From the NCBI RefSeq assembly GCF_001649575.2, contig NC_051446.1, positions 2,662,678-2,726,677 on the forward strand: a stretch of DNA of 64,000 nucleotides, read 5' to 3'. Of the stretch, positions 11,747 through 23,491 are shown piece after piece (the first letter of the stretch is position 1; each line of letters starts with the position of its first letter). The stretch comes from Kryptolebias marmoratus. Taxonomy: Eukaryota; Chordata; Actinopteri; Cyprinodontiformes; Rivulidae. The position numbers were made by a program, and so were the translations under genes. The notes beneath the pieces are model-generated. The model was not told the DNA's origin. It ran no database searches and worked only from the letters and a program-made list of their open reading frames with translations.

Positions 11747-12350
11747 AGAGCTAACAGCAGGATGAAGAAGCTTCCTTCCTCCAATTTGGACTCAGTATGG
11801 TCTTGGTCATGTCTATAACTTCCTGACCTCATTAAAGTTCATGTCTATAAGTTTATTTCATTGTTTTTAGTTCAGCTTCAGCAGAAGTTGGGGATGAAGT
11901 TTAGTTGCCTACCAGGAAACAGGTGATATCCCGACAAGTTCAGCCTGCAAAATTTCACTCCACTCTGGTGGGCAAAGCGGCCTGCTTAGTGGGTGGAGTT
12001 TGTACACAATCTCCATGGCTTTATATAACAGGGAAACTCCTCTTTCACAGCTTGTCTTCATCTCAAGCCAGATCATTTGTCTGCTGACTAGTAAGGAACA
12101 GATCCAGTCACTGCAGATGGTTGGTGTCTTTTTTTTCCACTTCCTGATTTCAATTTACATTTTTACATTCAGTTTTTTTTTACTTGGCAACCAATGAGAT
12201 TTCAAATATAACTAAGTACAATACTTGAAATAAAACACTACAGTAAAAGTAAAAGCACACATTACTTAAAAAGTACTATACACTAATTTTATGCTCAATT
12301 ACAGTAATGTGAGTAAATGTAATTTATCACTTTTCACCTCTGGATAGGAC

Positions 12351-14204
12351 AGTTTATTCCTATCTGTCCCTTTAACTATCAGGGAGATGACATGAAGTAA
12401 TGTTAACTATGACCTGGTTTGTTTTGTTTTTTTCTCACATAATCCTATAATGATTCTGTAGCATAAAATAAAAATCCAAAATACCTGCAACTTTTAAGAA
12501 ACAGATAATAATAAAAAAGAATATACTTATTTAGCAAACAAACACAATTTGCATTGTACAACAGTTAAAAATATTTGAGACGTAATGTTTTTGTTGTTTT
12601 GTTTTATTAAAAAAGAAAACCATCACTGAAAAGAAAATATTACATAACTCTGAGGAGACACATAGACCTGTAAAAATTGTATATGTTGATCAAAATATTC
12701 TTTTCATTTTTATCAATAATGTACAACTGTAAGTTTATTTTTTCAATTCTTCATGTCATTTGACAAACAAAAACGAGTATAAACGAGTAAAACTATTAGG
12801 GAATAAAAGTTTTTTTTAATGCTTAAGTGCTGCTTATTACCCATCAGGCCTGAAGTAAAATCTTGTACAATAAAGATCAAATTATGCAGCACAACTAGTT
12901 TTTCATCATTGGAATGATAAAAAATAGTGAAGTAAAACAAAATTCAGTTCAGAATTTCTGTGCTGAAACCTACAACTCTCTTCACACTTTCTTATGTCAT
13001 TTTGCAGTGATCTGACATCAGCAAGTCATCAGTTTTCTTCTGCTACTTCATAGCAACAAATTATAATAAACACAGTTTTTGAGATATAGTTTTTTTTCAG
13101 ACATTTTCTTGATTTTGTGTTTGTTTGTTTGTGTGCAATAAATTGAACCGCTGAGCACAAAAGCAGTCTTTTTTTTATTCTGAGTGAATGTACAATACAT
13201 TTTTAATTTGTTGTAAACAAAACAACAGACACCAGCAAAAAGGACAAAGAACAGCTTTATCCATACCCTGAAAACCAAAGAAGATTAGCAAAACTGAAAA
13301 ATAATTGTCCCTAAAAACACAAAGATTCTTTAATATTAGCCTCAGAGGAAAGCTGCTTTACATTTGCCTGCCTCTGCTAACAAACCGGAAGAATGTTCCA
13401 TAAGCAATTCTAAAGGAAAGCGATCAGGAATAAGGTGAATAAGCTGTCCTTTTAAGTCAAAAGCATCAGATTGGATTAATATCAGTGATACTGGCTCTGC
13501 GTTTACTTGGTTTGGCTCAATGCCAAATTTTGCAGTGCAGTGCAAGTCATATTTTTGATAGTAATACAGACATGTTTTATTCAGTCAAGTATTTTTCTAG
13601 CTATTTCTTAGAACTTCCAAGATTTTTTTTTTTTTTGAGTAATGAATCTGGTTCATCATGTTCAGAGTCTACAATTGAAGGAAAAATGTTTGTACAAGTG
13701 AAGCCAGCATTGAAGTGAAACTGTTTCTTTGCTCCTAATCTGAACTGTTATGTTAAAATACTGTGATCATCACTCCTTGTAACGCTACATTATGTAATAA
13801 TGCTGCGATATGTAATAAAAGCAGGCTTGTTATGTACTAACTTTTGCAACTCTGTTTACGGTAAAAGTTTTTGTTGTACTGACATTATACAACTTCTAAA
13901 CTATAAATATTTCCAAAAGTCTTGTTTAGGGATTCTGTAATTAGTAAGTAATTGTGCAAAACACATAATCTTGTTTCCCTCCAGGATGTCCCCAATAAAG
14001 TGAATCCCTGCTTCGGCTTATGACTTCCAATAAAGCGTTTTTCTACCCACTATACCACAAGGATGATTTTCTAGAAAAAGATGGGTTTTGATTTATAATA
14101 CAATGTGATGCTCGCTATGTATCTCTTGCAAAAATCTGTAATGGGTTCCTTATCGGGATTTCACCCCTAGTTTGCAATATAAAAGCCTGTGTTGGGACTG
14201 ATAC
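12351..14204. other. AT-rich non-coding stretch
   Basis: Many homopolymer A and T runs. No exon or element is recognised. The L1 3' UTR probably occupies the last 100-200 bp. Confidence 0.4.
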
Positions 14205-14210
14205 AGTAAG

Positions 14211-16620
14211 TTATTTTTCAATTGAGACCCAGGCCGGTGCTTTGTCCTCTGTGATATACATCTTGGCTAACTGATTAAGAGAGAAGGCATAATGGTACCA
14301 ATCCAATCTCGGCAAGTTGAGGCCCCCATCTTCCAGTGTAGCATGCATTTTAGTTCTATTTAAACAAGGTTTTTTACCTCCCCATAAAAATGTGTATACT
14401 GCGGCATTATATTTTTTGAGTAGAGAAGATGGAAGGGATATGGGTAGTTGGTATAGGATTTGTGGAACCACCATCATTTTAAGAATATTTATTTTACCCA
14501 GTAGAGATAGTCCTAATTTAGCCCAGTTCTGGAGAGTACTCTCACTTTTGTAAGTATGAGAAGAATGTTTTCTGCCATCATGTCCTTTAAACCTGGGGTA
14601 AGTTTTGTCCCCAGATATATCAAACCCGAAGGGAGCCATTTAAATTGCCATTTCTGTGTAATACTGGGAGGACACTGTATAGATAGAGACATTGCCTCCG
14701 ATTTCCCCCAATTTATCTTGTAACCTGAAATACGAGAGAAGGCATCAACCAGAGAGAGAATTTGGGGGATAGCTGTTTCTGGGTTTATTGTCAGTAATAT
14801 GTCATCCGCATATAAAAACAGTTTGTTTTCTATTCTCCCAGCCTGTATGGTTATATCTGTATTATTTCTGATGGCTGCTGCCAGAGGTTCTAACGCCAGT
14901 GCAAACATAAGAGGGCTCAGGGGGCATCCCTGCCTTGTACACCTTCCCAGCAGAAAATTTAGGGACATCCTCCCATTTCTTTACACAGAGGCCTTTGGAT
15001 TCCAATATAAAAGTTTGATCCAGTTTATAAATATCGTGCCCAGCCCAAACCTATACAGCTTCCTGAACAAATATCCCCATTCTATCAAATGCTTTCTCAA
15101 TGTCAAGAGACAAAGAGATCACCGGGTCAGGGTTGTTTCTTACCTACCACGTCAAATGAAGTAACCTACGAACATTATCTGCTGATGACCTTCCCCGAAT
15201 AAACCCTACCTGGTCTGGATGGATAAGACTGGGTAGAACGGTCTCTAACCAAATAGCTAATATCTTAGCCGGAATTTTAGTGTCTACATTTATTAGGAAT
15301 ATTGGATGGTAGCTCCCACATTCCTGTGCATTCTTACCTTTTTCAAGATAAGAGTAATTACTGCTGATTGCATGCTTTCTTTTTGAATGCATCATTTAAT
15401 ACTATCACTAATCTTGGTGCAATTATGTGCACAAATTCTTCCCTTTGTTCATAGTACTTCTGCCTACATTGAAATAGTGCAAACTCTTACTTCTTCTGTA
15501 AGAATTTATTCCAACTTAAATTTGATTAACTGTGAAGTCACTGTTGGATCTAGCTGGGATGCATGTATTCTCTCAAGATCTTTAATTTATTTCTCCAAAT
15601 CATGTAATCTAGAAGTTGTTTGCTTGTTTTTTTATAAGAGCTGTGTTGGATCAAACATCCTCTTAAGCAGACTTTAAATGCATCCCACTCGAGACCTGGG
15701 CTGGAAATTGAGCCCTCATTAAATCCCCAATATTCAACAAATTCCCCTCTAATAAAATTATGGGATTTTTCACATTGAAGCAGAGAGGTATTAAGTCCCC
15801 AATGGTTTCTTGGCAATTCAGATAAAGATCCAGACCTGAAAACCATTTCAACTAGAGCATGATCTGATAATATTATATTACCAATTGAAGCATTTGTAGT
15901 TGTTTTTACTAACTGTTTAGATATTAGGCAGTAGTCTATCTGTAAATATGAAGCATGTGGATTCGAATAAAAGGTGTATTCCCTGTCTAGTGGATGTAGG
16001 GTCCTCCAAATGTCAATAAAGCCAAGCTCCTCTTCTAGAACCTCAATAGCTACTTGGGACTTACTTATTAATTTAGTATGTGCTGTTTTTGACTTAACTA
16101 AGGTCATGTCCCTTACCTGATTGAAGTCTCCTCCATTAACTACATGTGTTCCCTAGTTGTTTTGCCACCTTGTGAATGTCAGCAAAAAAATCAGTGGAAC
16201 CTGTATTTGGTGCATAGATATTGATTAGAGAGCATCTAAAAGAGGTTTTTAATGTCAATGGGATTTTCCTGGTGAAATAAAGGTTAAATAAAAAAAAAAA
16301 AAAAATACTGCTAAACATGTCTACACTGAGAGCCACCCACTTACCCTCTCTGTCCAAGATTTACTTGTGAATAGTGAGGTCTATATTTTTACGAATTAAT
16401 ATGCATACCCCTCGCTGGTTAGACAGATATGCACTGTAAAATATTTTACCAACCCAGTTCCTTTGCAGCTTGGTAGAATCATCAATATTTAAATGAGTCT
16501 CTTGTAGAAAGCAGATGTCTACTTTCTTTTGTTCTAGATATAAAATAAGTTTAATTCTCTTAACCGCAAGATTTAATATTCCATGATATAAACCTAAGCC
16601 TACCTGCCACCCCAACATAG
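14211..16620 (-). pseudogene. L1 ORF2: endonuclease and reverse transcriptase, broken
   Basis: The order on the minus strand is as follows. The APE endonuclease N-terminus lies at 16618-16361 (KKVDICFLQETHL, RGVCILI) and INIYAPNTGS follows near 16236. The endonuclease C-terminus is in the ORF 16107-15550, with IDYCLIS and LSDHALVE. Reverse transcriptase motifs follow: LINVDTKIPAKILA and HPDQVGFIRGRS at 15395-15144, then TRQGCPLSPLMFALALEP and the catalytic LFLYADDILL at 14968-14513. The thumb and C-terminal region (KINILKMMVVPQILY) is at 14639-14211. Each block sits in a different frame or is separated by stops, so the protein, which would nick DNA and prime reverse transcription on target, is not made. 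Confidence 0.85.
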
Positions 16621-17570
16621 CCCTTCTACTATTGTACTCTTATCCATCCTTCCGTGCTGTGATATATATGCCAGTAAAGGTGGTACCACCTGAGGAGCAT
16701 TTTGATATTTGCCTGTGCCAACATATACAAACAAACAAAAAATAAATGAAAAGAAAAACAAAAGAAACCCCCAAACGTGAGGACTGCAACAGGAACAAAG
16801 TGGTTCTCCATAACCCCTTAAACCTAAATAACAGCCTAGTGTGTAGGTGAAAAAGAAGTCCTGCCAAGCCTCACGCCACATCCCTTCTATATTCTGATAT
16901 ATTGCTCTGTTATCTTATAAAGGACTTAAATAGGTATGTGCTAGGTTTAAGCCTTAAGGTGGGCTCAAAATCATGCAAAAAGCAGAAGTTAAAAGACCTT
17001 TCCATATTCAAATTCCCATCCACAAACAAAAATAAAAATTGCATGTCTCAGAATATGCCGACATCCCGTAAACATATAGTGAATCTGCACCTAGTATACC
17101 ACCATTACCTTAATGTTTTGTTTCCTTTAAGACAAATGGTACAAATGTACTATTGCAATCATTACATTTATTTGCACCTGTAAACATATTGAATTCCAAC
17201 CAACTAACTTGATAACTACAACTAACTGGACATATCTACTCTTATATCTAACAAGTGCAGATCTAACATCTCCTCTGTATCTCTGAAGATCAAAGACAGC
17301 TCAGTGAACATCTACAGTTATTAATATTGTCTCCTGAGTCACTGTTGGGATCCTCATGTGTGTCTCCCCGATATGAAGCTTCTCGCTTCCTCCGGAGAAG
17401 CGAAGGAATGTCTGACATTATTGGTTACCACCCTCAGTTTGGCTGGATACAGCATGGTGTAGCGGAGCCCTTACTCCTGCAGCTGCTTCTTCACCGCATC
17501 AAACTTTTTGCGCTTCTGAATAACATCCTGCGAGATGTCCTGGAAAAAGGAGTTCTATTTCATCCCTACT

Positions 17571-17731
17571 GACTGCCAGAGGGCGATGCTGAAAGCACTG
17601 AATGTTCCCTTTGCGCATGCACCGTTCGAGTAGTAATACTAACAGAGTCACACCTGTGACACGTCGGATGATCACCCAGTCTATATATACTGACGTCATC
17701 CGAGGTTCTGTTCCTCATTTCTTCTCGCATG
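17571..17731 (+). repeat. DIRS left inverted terminal repeat
   Basis: From 'ctgccagagggcgatgctga' through 'tctatatatactgacgtcat' to 'ttctcgcatgcgg', this is the reverse complement of 23325-23491 with scattered mismatches. The TATA-like 'tatatata' at about 17682 may be the element promoter. Confidence 0.85.
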
Positions 17732-17867
17732 CGGTTCATTGTATGGCTTTGGGCTTGGATAATCGTACCATCTGCGGACGCCCAATTGCCTCTTGGCGGG
17801 AGTAGCGGTGAGTCGCCCTCCCAAGGGCTGCGACGGGTGATCTTCACTGAAGGTAATTCTGCTGTTT

Positions 17868-19110
17868 GTTGGTGGTGACAGCATTTGCGCCTCCTCTCCC
17901 AACTCACGGCGCCCGATTTCTGTGTTTGGAGCTTGACTAACGGTGTTAGCCTCCCTTTGTTTATTTGGTTTTCTCACTTTTATTGGTGACGGTAGCGTCT
18001 CGCCCCCTCTCCCAATTTTAGCCGAATTTCTGATTGTGTTTTGGATCAAGCTAACGGTGTTAGCCTCCTTTTGCTTATCCGTTTCGCTTTAATTGGTGAC
18101 AGTAGCGTCTCGCCCCCTCTCCCAATTTTAGCCACGTTTCTGATGATAGTTTTGGATCAAGCTAACGGTGTTAGCCTCCTTTTGCTTATCCGTTTTACTT
18201 TAATTGGTGACGGTAGCGTCTCGCCCCCTCTCCCAATTTTAGTCGAATTTCTGATTGTGTTTTGGATCGAGCTAACGGTGTAAGCCTCTTTTTGTTTATC
18301 CGTTTCGTTTTAATTGGCGACGGTAGCGTTTCGCCCCTTCTCCCAATCTGAGCCGACTTTCTGGTCGAGCTAAGGGCTTTAGCCTCTCGTTGTTTATTTG
18401 TTTATTTCATTTTAATTGGTGACGGTAGCGTTTCACCCCCTTCTCCCAATTTTAGCCAACTGCTTATTTTGTTTTTGGACTGAGCTACTGGTGGTAGCAT
18501 CTAAGTTTATTGTTTGCTTTAATTGGTGACAGTAGCGTTTTCGCCCCCTCTCCCAGTTTTGGTTTTGTCCTGTATTCTGGACGTGGCTGACGGTGTCAGC
18601 CCCTCTGTTGCTGTATTTTATAGTAATTGGTGACGGCAGCGTCCCGCTCCCTCTCCCAATTTGAGCCAACCTTTTACTCTATTTTGTATTTGAGCCACCT
18701 GTGTTAGTCTCTAAGGTGGTTATTTGTTCTAACTGGTGACGGTAGCGTTTCGCCCCCTCTCCCATTTTTTAGCCAACCCTATAAACTGTTTTGGACTGAG
18801 CTACCTCCTCTCCTCTCCTGTGTCAGCCTCTCCAAGTTTGTTTGCTTTAATTGGTGATGGTAGCGTCTCGCCCCCTCTCCCAGTTTTAGCCAACTTCCTG
18901 ATCAGGACTTCCTGGTTGAGCCTGTCTGCATTTGCATTTTGCTTTAATTGGTGATGGCAGCGTTTTCGCCCCCTCTCCCAGTTTTGGTTTTTTCATCCTG
19001 TTATTTGGACATAGCTGGCGGTGTCAGCCCCTCTGTTGCTATATTTTATAGTGATTGGTGACGGTAGCATCCCTGCCCCGTCTCCCGATCTTAGCCTGTT
19101 CGTTCTGCCT
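17868..19110 (+). repeat. DIRS leader: about 12 tandem ~107-bp units
   Basis: The core 'ggtgacggtagcgtctcgcc' followed by 'ccctctcccaattttagcc' recurs near 17871, 17983, 18092, 18202, 18312, 18414, 18522, 18626, 18731, 18850, 18946 and 19053, a spacing of 96-119 bp. Most units also contain a 'gctaacggtgttagc' hairpin between cores, and the stem bases change in pairs from unit to unit. The array lies between the left inverted repeat and the first gag codon, so it would be transcribed as a long untranslated leader. Confidence 0.85.
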
Positions 19111-19137
19111 GCGGTTGCACCCAGGTCGGTTTCAAAC

Positions 19138-20500
19138 ATGGATGGCTCCCACTGTTGTGCAGATTGTGGGGCCGTGCTACAGGCAGATGATGGTCACGAC
19201 CTGTGCCCTTCCTGCCTTGGGCATGATCATCTGAAGGAGGCCCTGTCGGAGGCCCTGTCAGAGACTTCTGCATGACCTGCAGTTGCATGCCCTGTGCTGT
19301 GAGGGTGACTCAGCTGGCCCAATTGCACCCCTGGGGCGGCAATGACTTTCCACCTTCTGGACAGGTGGCGCTCGAAGTGCCGGAATGAGGCCACAGTCTC
19401 TGTGGCGCCTCCTAAAAAGAGGCGCGCTAAGTCTGATCAGGGCCTTTCCACGAGAGTTGATGGATGCGTTACCTTGGCTGCCTCTGCCTCTCACTTTAGG
19501 AGTGAGGAGGAGGCACAGTCATCTCGTGCAGAGACTGGCTCACTCTTTATCTCAGAGTGCAGCTAGTGACAGCTCTATGTGGGACATCATGCGTATGGCA
19601 TTGAGGCAGCTGCAGCTGGACGTCCCGCAGATGGAGGAGTCCACTCCTGGAAGCGCCTTTTTAAGGTGCGGACGGGCCCCTTATCCCTTCTGTGCCCCCA
19701 TCAGCGGAGTACCTAAAAGAGTTACACGCCTGTGGGCGGGACCCTAGACCCTTTTCGTGCCTCTCCACGGATGATCGCGTGTTGGCAGCTACGGATGAGT
19801 CGGTTAAGGCAGGCCTGGATTGTATGCCTGTGGTGGCCTCACTCATTGTGTCATCAGATGAGGCTCTGCATCGTGATGTTCGGTGCCCACAGGCTCAATG
19901 TCGTGTTACAGATGACTTCCTCTGTAAAGCTTATAATGCCGGGGCACGTGCTGGCTGACTGGGCAATTCTTTGGCGCACCTCATGTTTGCCCTCTCTTCA
20001 TCCCTACAAGACACTAGTGGTGCCACTAGGACAACTGGCTTTAGTGATGCAGCACATCGGGCTTTTGCACTGATGACCAGGGAGCTTGGGCACGTAATGT
20101 CTTTTCTGGTCCAGGCTCTTCCTCAGGACTGACTGGCTCAGTCTACTTTGGCTGAAACATGCCGTTGGACCCTCCGTAGTGTTCCTGTGGTACCTGGGGA
20201 GTTGTTTGGGCCGGCTGCCTTGGATGCGCTGGAAAGGAGGGTTCAGGCCGCAGTATTCGGCCGCCACCTTGGGGTTGCGATTGGCCTAGTGGATTTGATC
20301 CTTGGGTTGCACGGCAGAGACTCAGCAGGGACTGTTGTGAGCCAGTCCGCCAACCAGCAAGGCGGGCCCGTGCTGCAGAGTCTTGCCGCCGCCCCACCAG
20401 GGCCCCTAGGGAGCCATGGGGACAGGTGGTGATGCCACCAGGCCAACTGTCAGATATTTTTCTCATCAGCAGCTAGGTTACTGGGCTGCTCATGCTGGGG
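19138..20500 (+). pseudogene. DIRS gag-like ORF1, frameshifted
   Basis: The start is ATG at 19138 (MDGSHCCADCGAVL), giving an N-terminal zinc-ribbon-like CxxC...CPSC motif typical of fish DIRS gag. This frame stops at 19273-19275. Gag-like sequence continues in other frames, for example the Lys/Arg-rich PPKKRRAKSD near 19410 and ELHACGRDPRPFSCLSTD with LCKAYNAGA at 19692-19958. The protein would package element RNA. No intact frame remains. Confidence 0.65.
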
Positions 20501-20562
20501 ATCCATGGGTGGTTGCCACTCTGACCCATGGTTACCTGCTACAGTTCTGACGGTGGCCTCAC

Positions 20563-21830
20563 ATGTCATGCCGGGTCAGGGTGACAGTAATTGCAGACCC
20601 GGTGAAAGCTCGAGCACTGGACCAGGAGCTTTCCACCCTCCTGGCCAAGGATGCAATCGAGGCAGTGGATCCTCTGCAGCAACCCAGGGGCTACTATTTA
20701 ACATACTTCCTCGTGCCCAAAAAGACGGGTCGATTTTGTCCCATTTTGGATCTCAGGGGACTGAATCAGTACTTAAAGGTACTGCCCTTTCACATGCTCA
20801 CGAGAGCAGAGATTCTTCAGACTGTTACCAGGGACGAGTTGTTTACCTCAATAGACCTGACAGATGCGTACTGTCATGTACCTATGGCAACAGAGCATCA
20901 CCGGTTTCTCCGATTTGCTTATCGGGGTCGCAGTTAGCAGTTCCGGGTGCTCCCGCTTGGCCTCTCTCTCTCCCCGAGGGTGTTCGCTCAGTGCGTGAAA
21001 GCAGCCCTCTCTCCTCTGCAGGCCTGCGGAATGAAGATTCTTCCATACCTCGATGATTGGCTTCTCTGCGCCCCATCCCAAGCGCATGCCTCTCGCGATA
21101 CAAGTCGTTTGCTTGGTCATGGGTCTCAGTTGGGTCTCAAGCTGAACTTGGAGAAGATCTGCCTGATCCCATCCCAGACAACCACCTTTTCTTGGGGTGT
21201 TTCTGGATTCACCTTCCTTGAGGGCTTACCCATCTGCCCAAAGGGTGAACGATATACTCTGGTTGGTCAGTCGATTCAGGCTGGGCCGGCAGTTTCCATA
21301 CGTCACTTTCCTGCAGCTCCTGGGCAATCTGACATCAGTCACTCAGGTTGTGCCCTTAGGTCTGCTGTCACTACGTCCTTTGCAGGGGTGGCTCAACAGC
21401 TTCCGCCTGGATTCCAGGCGGCACAGGCATCACAAACTCGTAGTGACATTGTCATGTCTTCGTGTCCTGAGGCCATGGAGAGACGAGAGTTATTTGTCCA
21501 GGGGTGGTCATGACAGATTCCAGCTCCATGAGATGGGGTGCTGTGTGGCAACCCCACCAGGTGTTGCCCCACCTGTAGGGGAAACATGTTCTGGTTCGGT
21601 CAGACAACACCTCTGCTGTCTACCACATCAACCACCAAGGTGGCACCAGGTCAGCACAGCTTCTGGAAGTGTCCAGAGATCTCCTGGAAGGGGCCTTTCC
21701 CCGCCTGTCCACCCTACTGGCATTGTTCTTGCCAGGGCAGCACAATCACGTCGCAGACTCTTTTCCCGCCAGGCAACTGCTCCAGGAGAGTGGTCCCTTC
21801 ACAGCGACGTAGTACTCAGGATCTGGGACC
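20563..21830 (+). pseudogene. DIRS reverse transcriptase and RNase H, broken
   Basis: The frame from 20563 shows the reverse transcriptase fingers and palm: YFLVPKKTGRFCPILDLRG, FTSIDLTDAYCHVP, and after a stop at 20935-20937 in the same frame VFAQCVKAAL and the catalytic box LPYLDDWLL (about 21040). The stop is a Tyr codon turned to TAG in the usual YQFRVLP motif, read here as *QFRVLP. Downstream frames give the connection region (QLLGNLTSVTQVVPLGLLS), then RNase H with VRSDNTSAVYHINHQGG near 21595-21650. Together these would copy the genomic RNA into circular DNA. Several frame changes follow 21120. Confidence 0.85.
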
Positions 21831-22249
21831 TCTTTGGTTGGGCGGAGGTAGAGCTGTTTGCCACAGAGGGGTTGACTCAGTGTCCTCAATGGTATTTCCT
21901 TACAGGGGCATCAGGTGCACTGGGCCAGCATGTGTTGGCTCATCCTTGGCCAAAAGTCCTCATATACGCTTTTCCACCCCTGTCTCTGATTTGGCCTATT
22001 CTTCAGAGGGTTGCCGAGGAGGGCCACAAGATGTTTCTGATGGCTCCGTGTTGGCCAGCATGGCCATGCTTCCTGCTTTTACGGAATCTGAGTCACGGCA
22101 TCCCGTGGTGTCTTCCGACCAGGAGGGATTTGCTGTCTCAGTTGGGGGGGGCTGTTATGGCACCCCAACCCCAAACGCCTCCGACTCTGGGTGTGGCCAC
22201 TGGACAGCTTGAGCAGCAGCAGCTGACTGGATGTTCGGATCCCGTCAGA

Positions 22250-23153
22250 TGCACCCTTTTGGGTGCCAGGGCATCTTCTACTTGCCAGCAATATGAAAAC
22301 AGGTGGCGGCAGTTTTCCCAGTGGTGTTCTGCACACAATGATGATCCAGTCACCTGTGCAGTGTCCACTATCCTGGAGTTTCTCCAGTCTCTTCTTGATA
22401 AGGGCCGCTCTCCTTCGACACTTAAGGTTGCACCTGCCAATGGTTCCTCGGGCACCAGTCTGTGATCTGCCCTTGGTTCTTGAAGCTCTGCGCCATTCTC
22501 CATTCGAGCCTTTGGTGCAGGCGGACCTAAAGTGGCACTCTTGTAAGACTGCCTTTTTGTTAGCTATCGTCTCAGCTAAGAGGGTTGGCGAGCTACATGC
22601 TCTTTCTGTCAGTCCCTCAGGTCAGATGGATTCCAGATGGCTCAGTTGTTACCTTGTGGCCCAACACTGCATTTGTGCCTAAGGTGCTATCCCATTCTCA
22701 TTGTAACCAGCCACTGAGATTGGCAAGGGTTGGGCCTACATCAGGAGTGGCTGGGGATAGGCCCGAATTATTGTGCCCAGTGAGGGCGCTGGAGGCATGC
22801 ATTGCAGCTACTGCAGGTATACGACGCTCAGACCAGCTGTTCTTGTGCTATGGAGGTCCAAGGCTAGGTTGCCCTCTCTCAAGCAGCGCCTCTCCCACTG
22901 GATTGTGGATGTCATCTGCCATGCCAACAATGCAGGATGCTGCTCCCTGCCGGTCGGCTTAAAGGCACACTCTACCCGGAGCGTCTCCGCTTCCTGGTCA
23001 GCTATGAGGGCGGGGGTTCCGCTGGGCACAGTATGTGCTGTTGCATCATGGGCTTCTCAAAGCACATTCACCAGATTTTACAGGGTTAATGGGGCCACCC
23101 CTCATCCCCTGAGTCAGGTTCTTCTGCAAGGGTCCTCAGCGTCTCCTCAGTGA
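22250..23153 (+). pseudogene. DIRS tyrosine recombinase, broken
   Basis: The N-terminal core-binding part reads STCQQYENRWRQFSQWCS and FLQSLLDKGRSPSTLKV (about 22270-22432). It is followed directly by CDLPLVLEALRHSPFEPL, so a stretch normally present in these enzymes appears deleted near 22435. The catalytic domain keeps its landmarks: SAKRVGELHAL (first Arg, about 22575), AHSTRSVSASW (the H-x-x-R pair, about 22970) and TFTRFYRVNGATPH with the Tyr nucleophile (about 23070). Frame changes occur near 22610 and 22890. The enzyme would integrate a circular DNA by site-specific-type recombination, which explains the lack of target duplication. Confidence 0.85.
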
Positions 23154-23193
23154 GTTTGGGCTCATGATTCCTTGTGACATCGCTGGTATTAGT

Positions 23194-23297
23194 CATTCAG
23201 TGCTTTCAGCACCGCCCTCTGGCGGTCAGTAGGGATGAAATAGAACAAAAGTTACGTATATAACTACGGTTCTATGAATCCCGGATGACCGCCAGAG
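23194..23297 (+). repeat. DIRS internal complementary region
   Basis: Bases 23194-23245 are the complement of the left terminus, ending exactly at its first base ('gatgaaatagaa'). Bases 23246-23297 are the complement of the right terminus, starting exactly at its last base ('caaaagttacgtat'). The two 52-bp halves abut at 23245/23246. This is the template used to circularise the cDNA. Confidence 0.85.
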
Positions 23298-23324
23298 TTT
23301 CTCTGTCACTCAGAATCCTTGCAT

Positions 23325-23491
23325 TCCGCGAGAAGATTCTGCAGGAACAGAGCCTCGGATGATGTCAGTATATATAGACTGGGTGATCATCCGAGGTGTC
23401 ACAGGTGTGACTCTGTTGGTATTACTACTCGAACGGCGCATGCACGAAGGGAACATTCAGTGCTTTCAGCACCGCCCTCTGGCGGTCATCC
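23325..23491 (+). repeat. DIRS right inverted terminal repeat
   Basis: Reverse complement of 17571-17731, including 'tcagtatatatagactgggt' and 'cgaacggcgcatgcacgaag'. About 37 further bases beyond it run to the element end at 23528. Confidence 0.85.

Larger units (their letters stand above)
8946..12342. mobile_element. hAT transposon, non-autonomous, with 8-bp target duplication
   Basis: The left end is CAGAAGTGGAAATAATACT and the right end, read inward, is CAGAGGTGAAAAGTGATAA. These are imperfect terminal inverted repeats of the fish hAT type. Both subterminal regions are full of 'aagtaaaagta' phrases typical of that family. The flanks are GACAGGAC (8938-8945) and GATAGGAC (12343-12350), an 8-bp target duplication with one mismatch. 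No hAT transposase is seen inside. The element carries at least two later insertions: an RTE-derived chimera (9966-10671) and an L2 tail (11680-11746). Confidence 0.7.

Noticed and set aside
16600..16881. Hydrophobic ORFs on the minus strand
   Set aside because: They fall in the inter-ORF region of the L1 and have no recognisable domain.
17868..19110. CRISPR-like array
   Set aside because: The repeats are long, diverged tandem units in an animal retrotransposon, with no constant repeat and unique spacers.
21197..22465. 422-residue ORF, the longest without N in the window
   Set aside because: As one protein it is not real: it crosses the reverse transcriptase, RNase H and recombinase regions of the DIRS element partly in the wrong frame.
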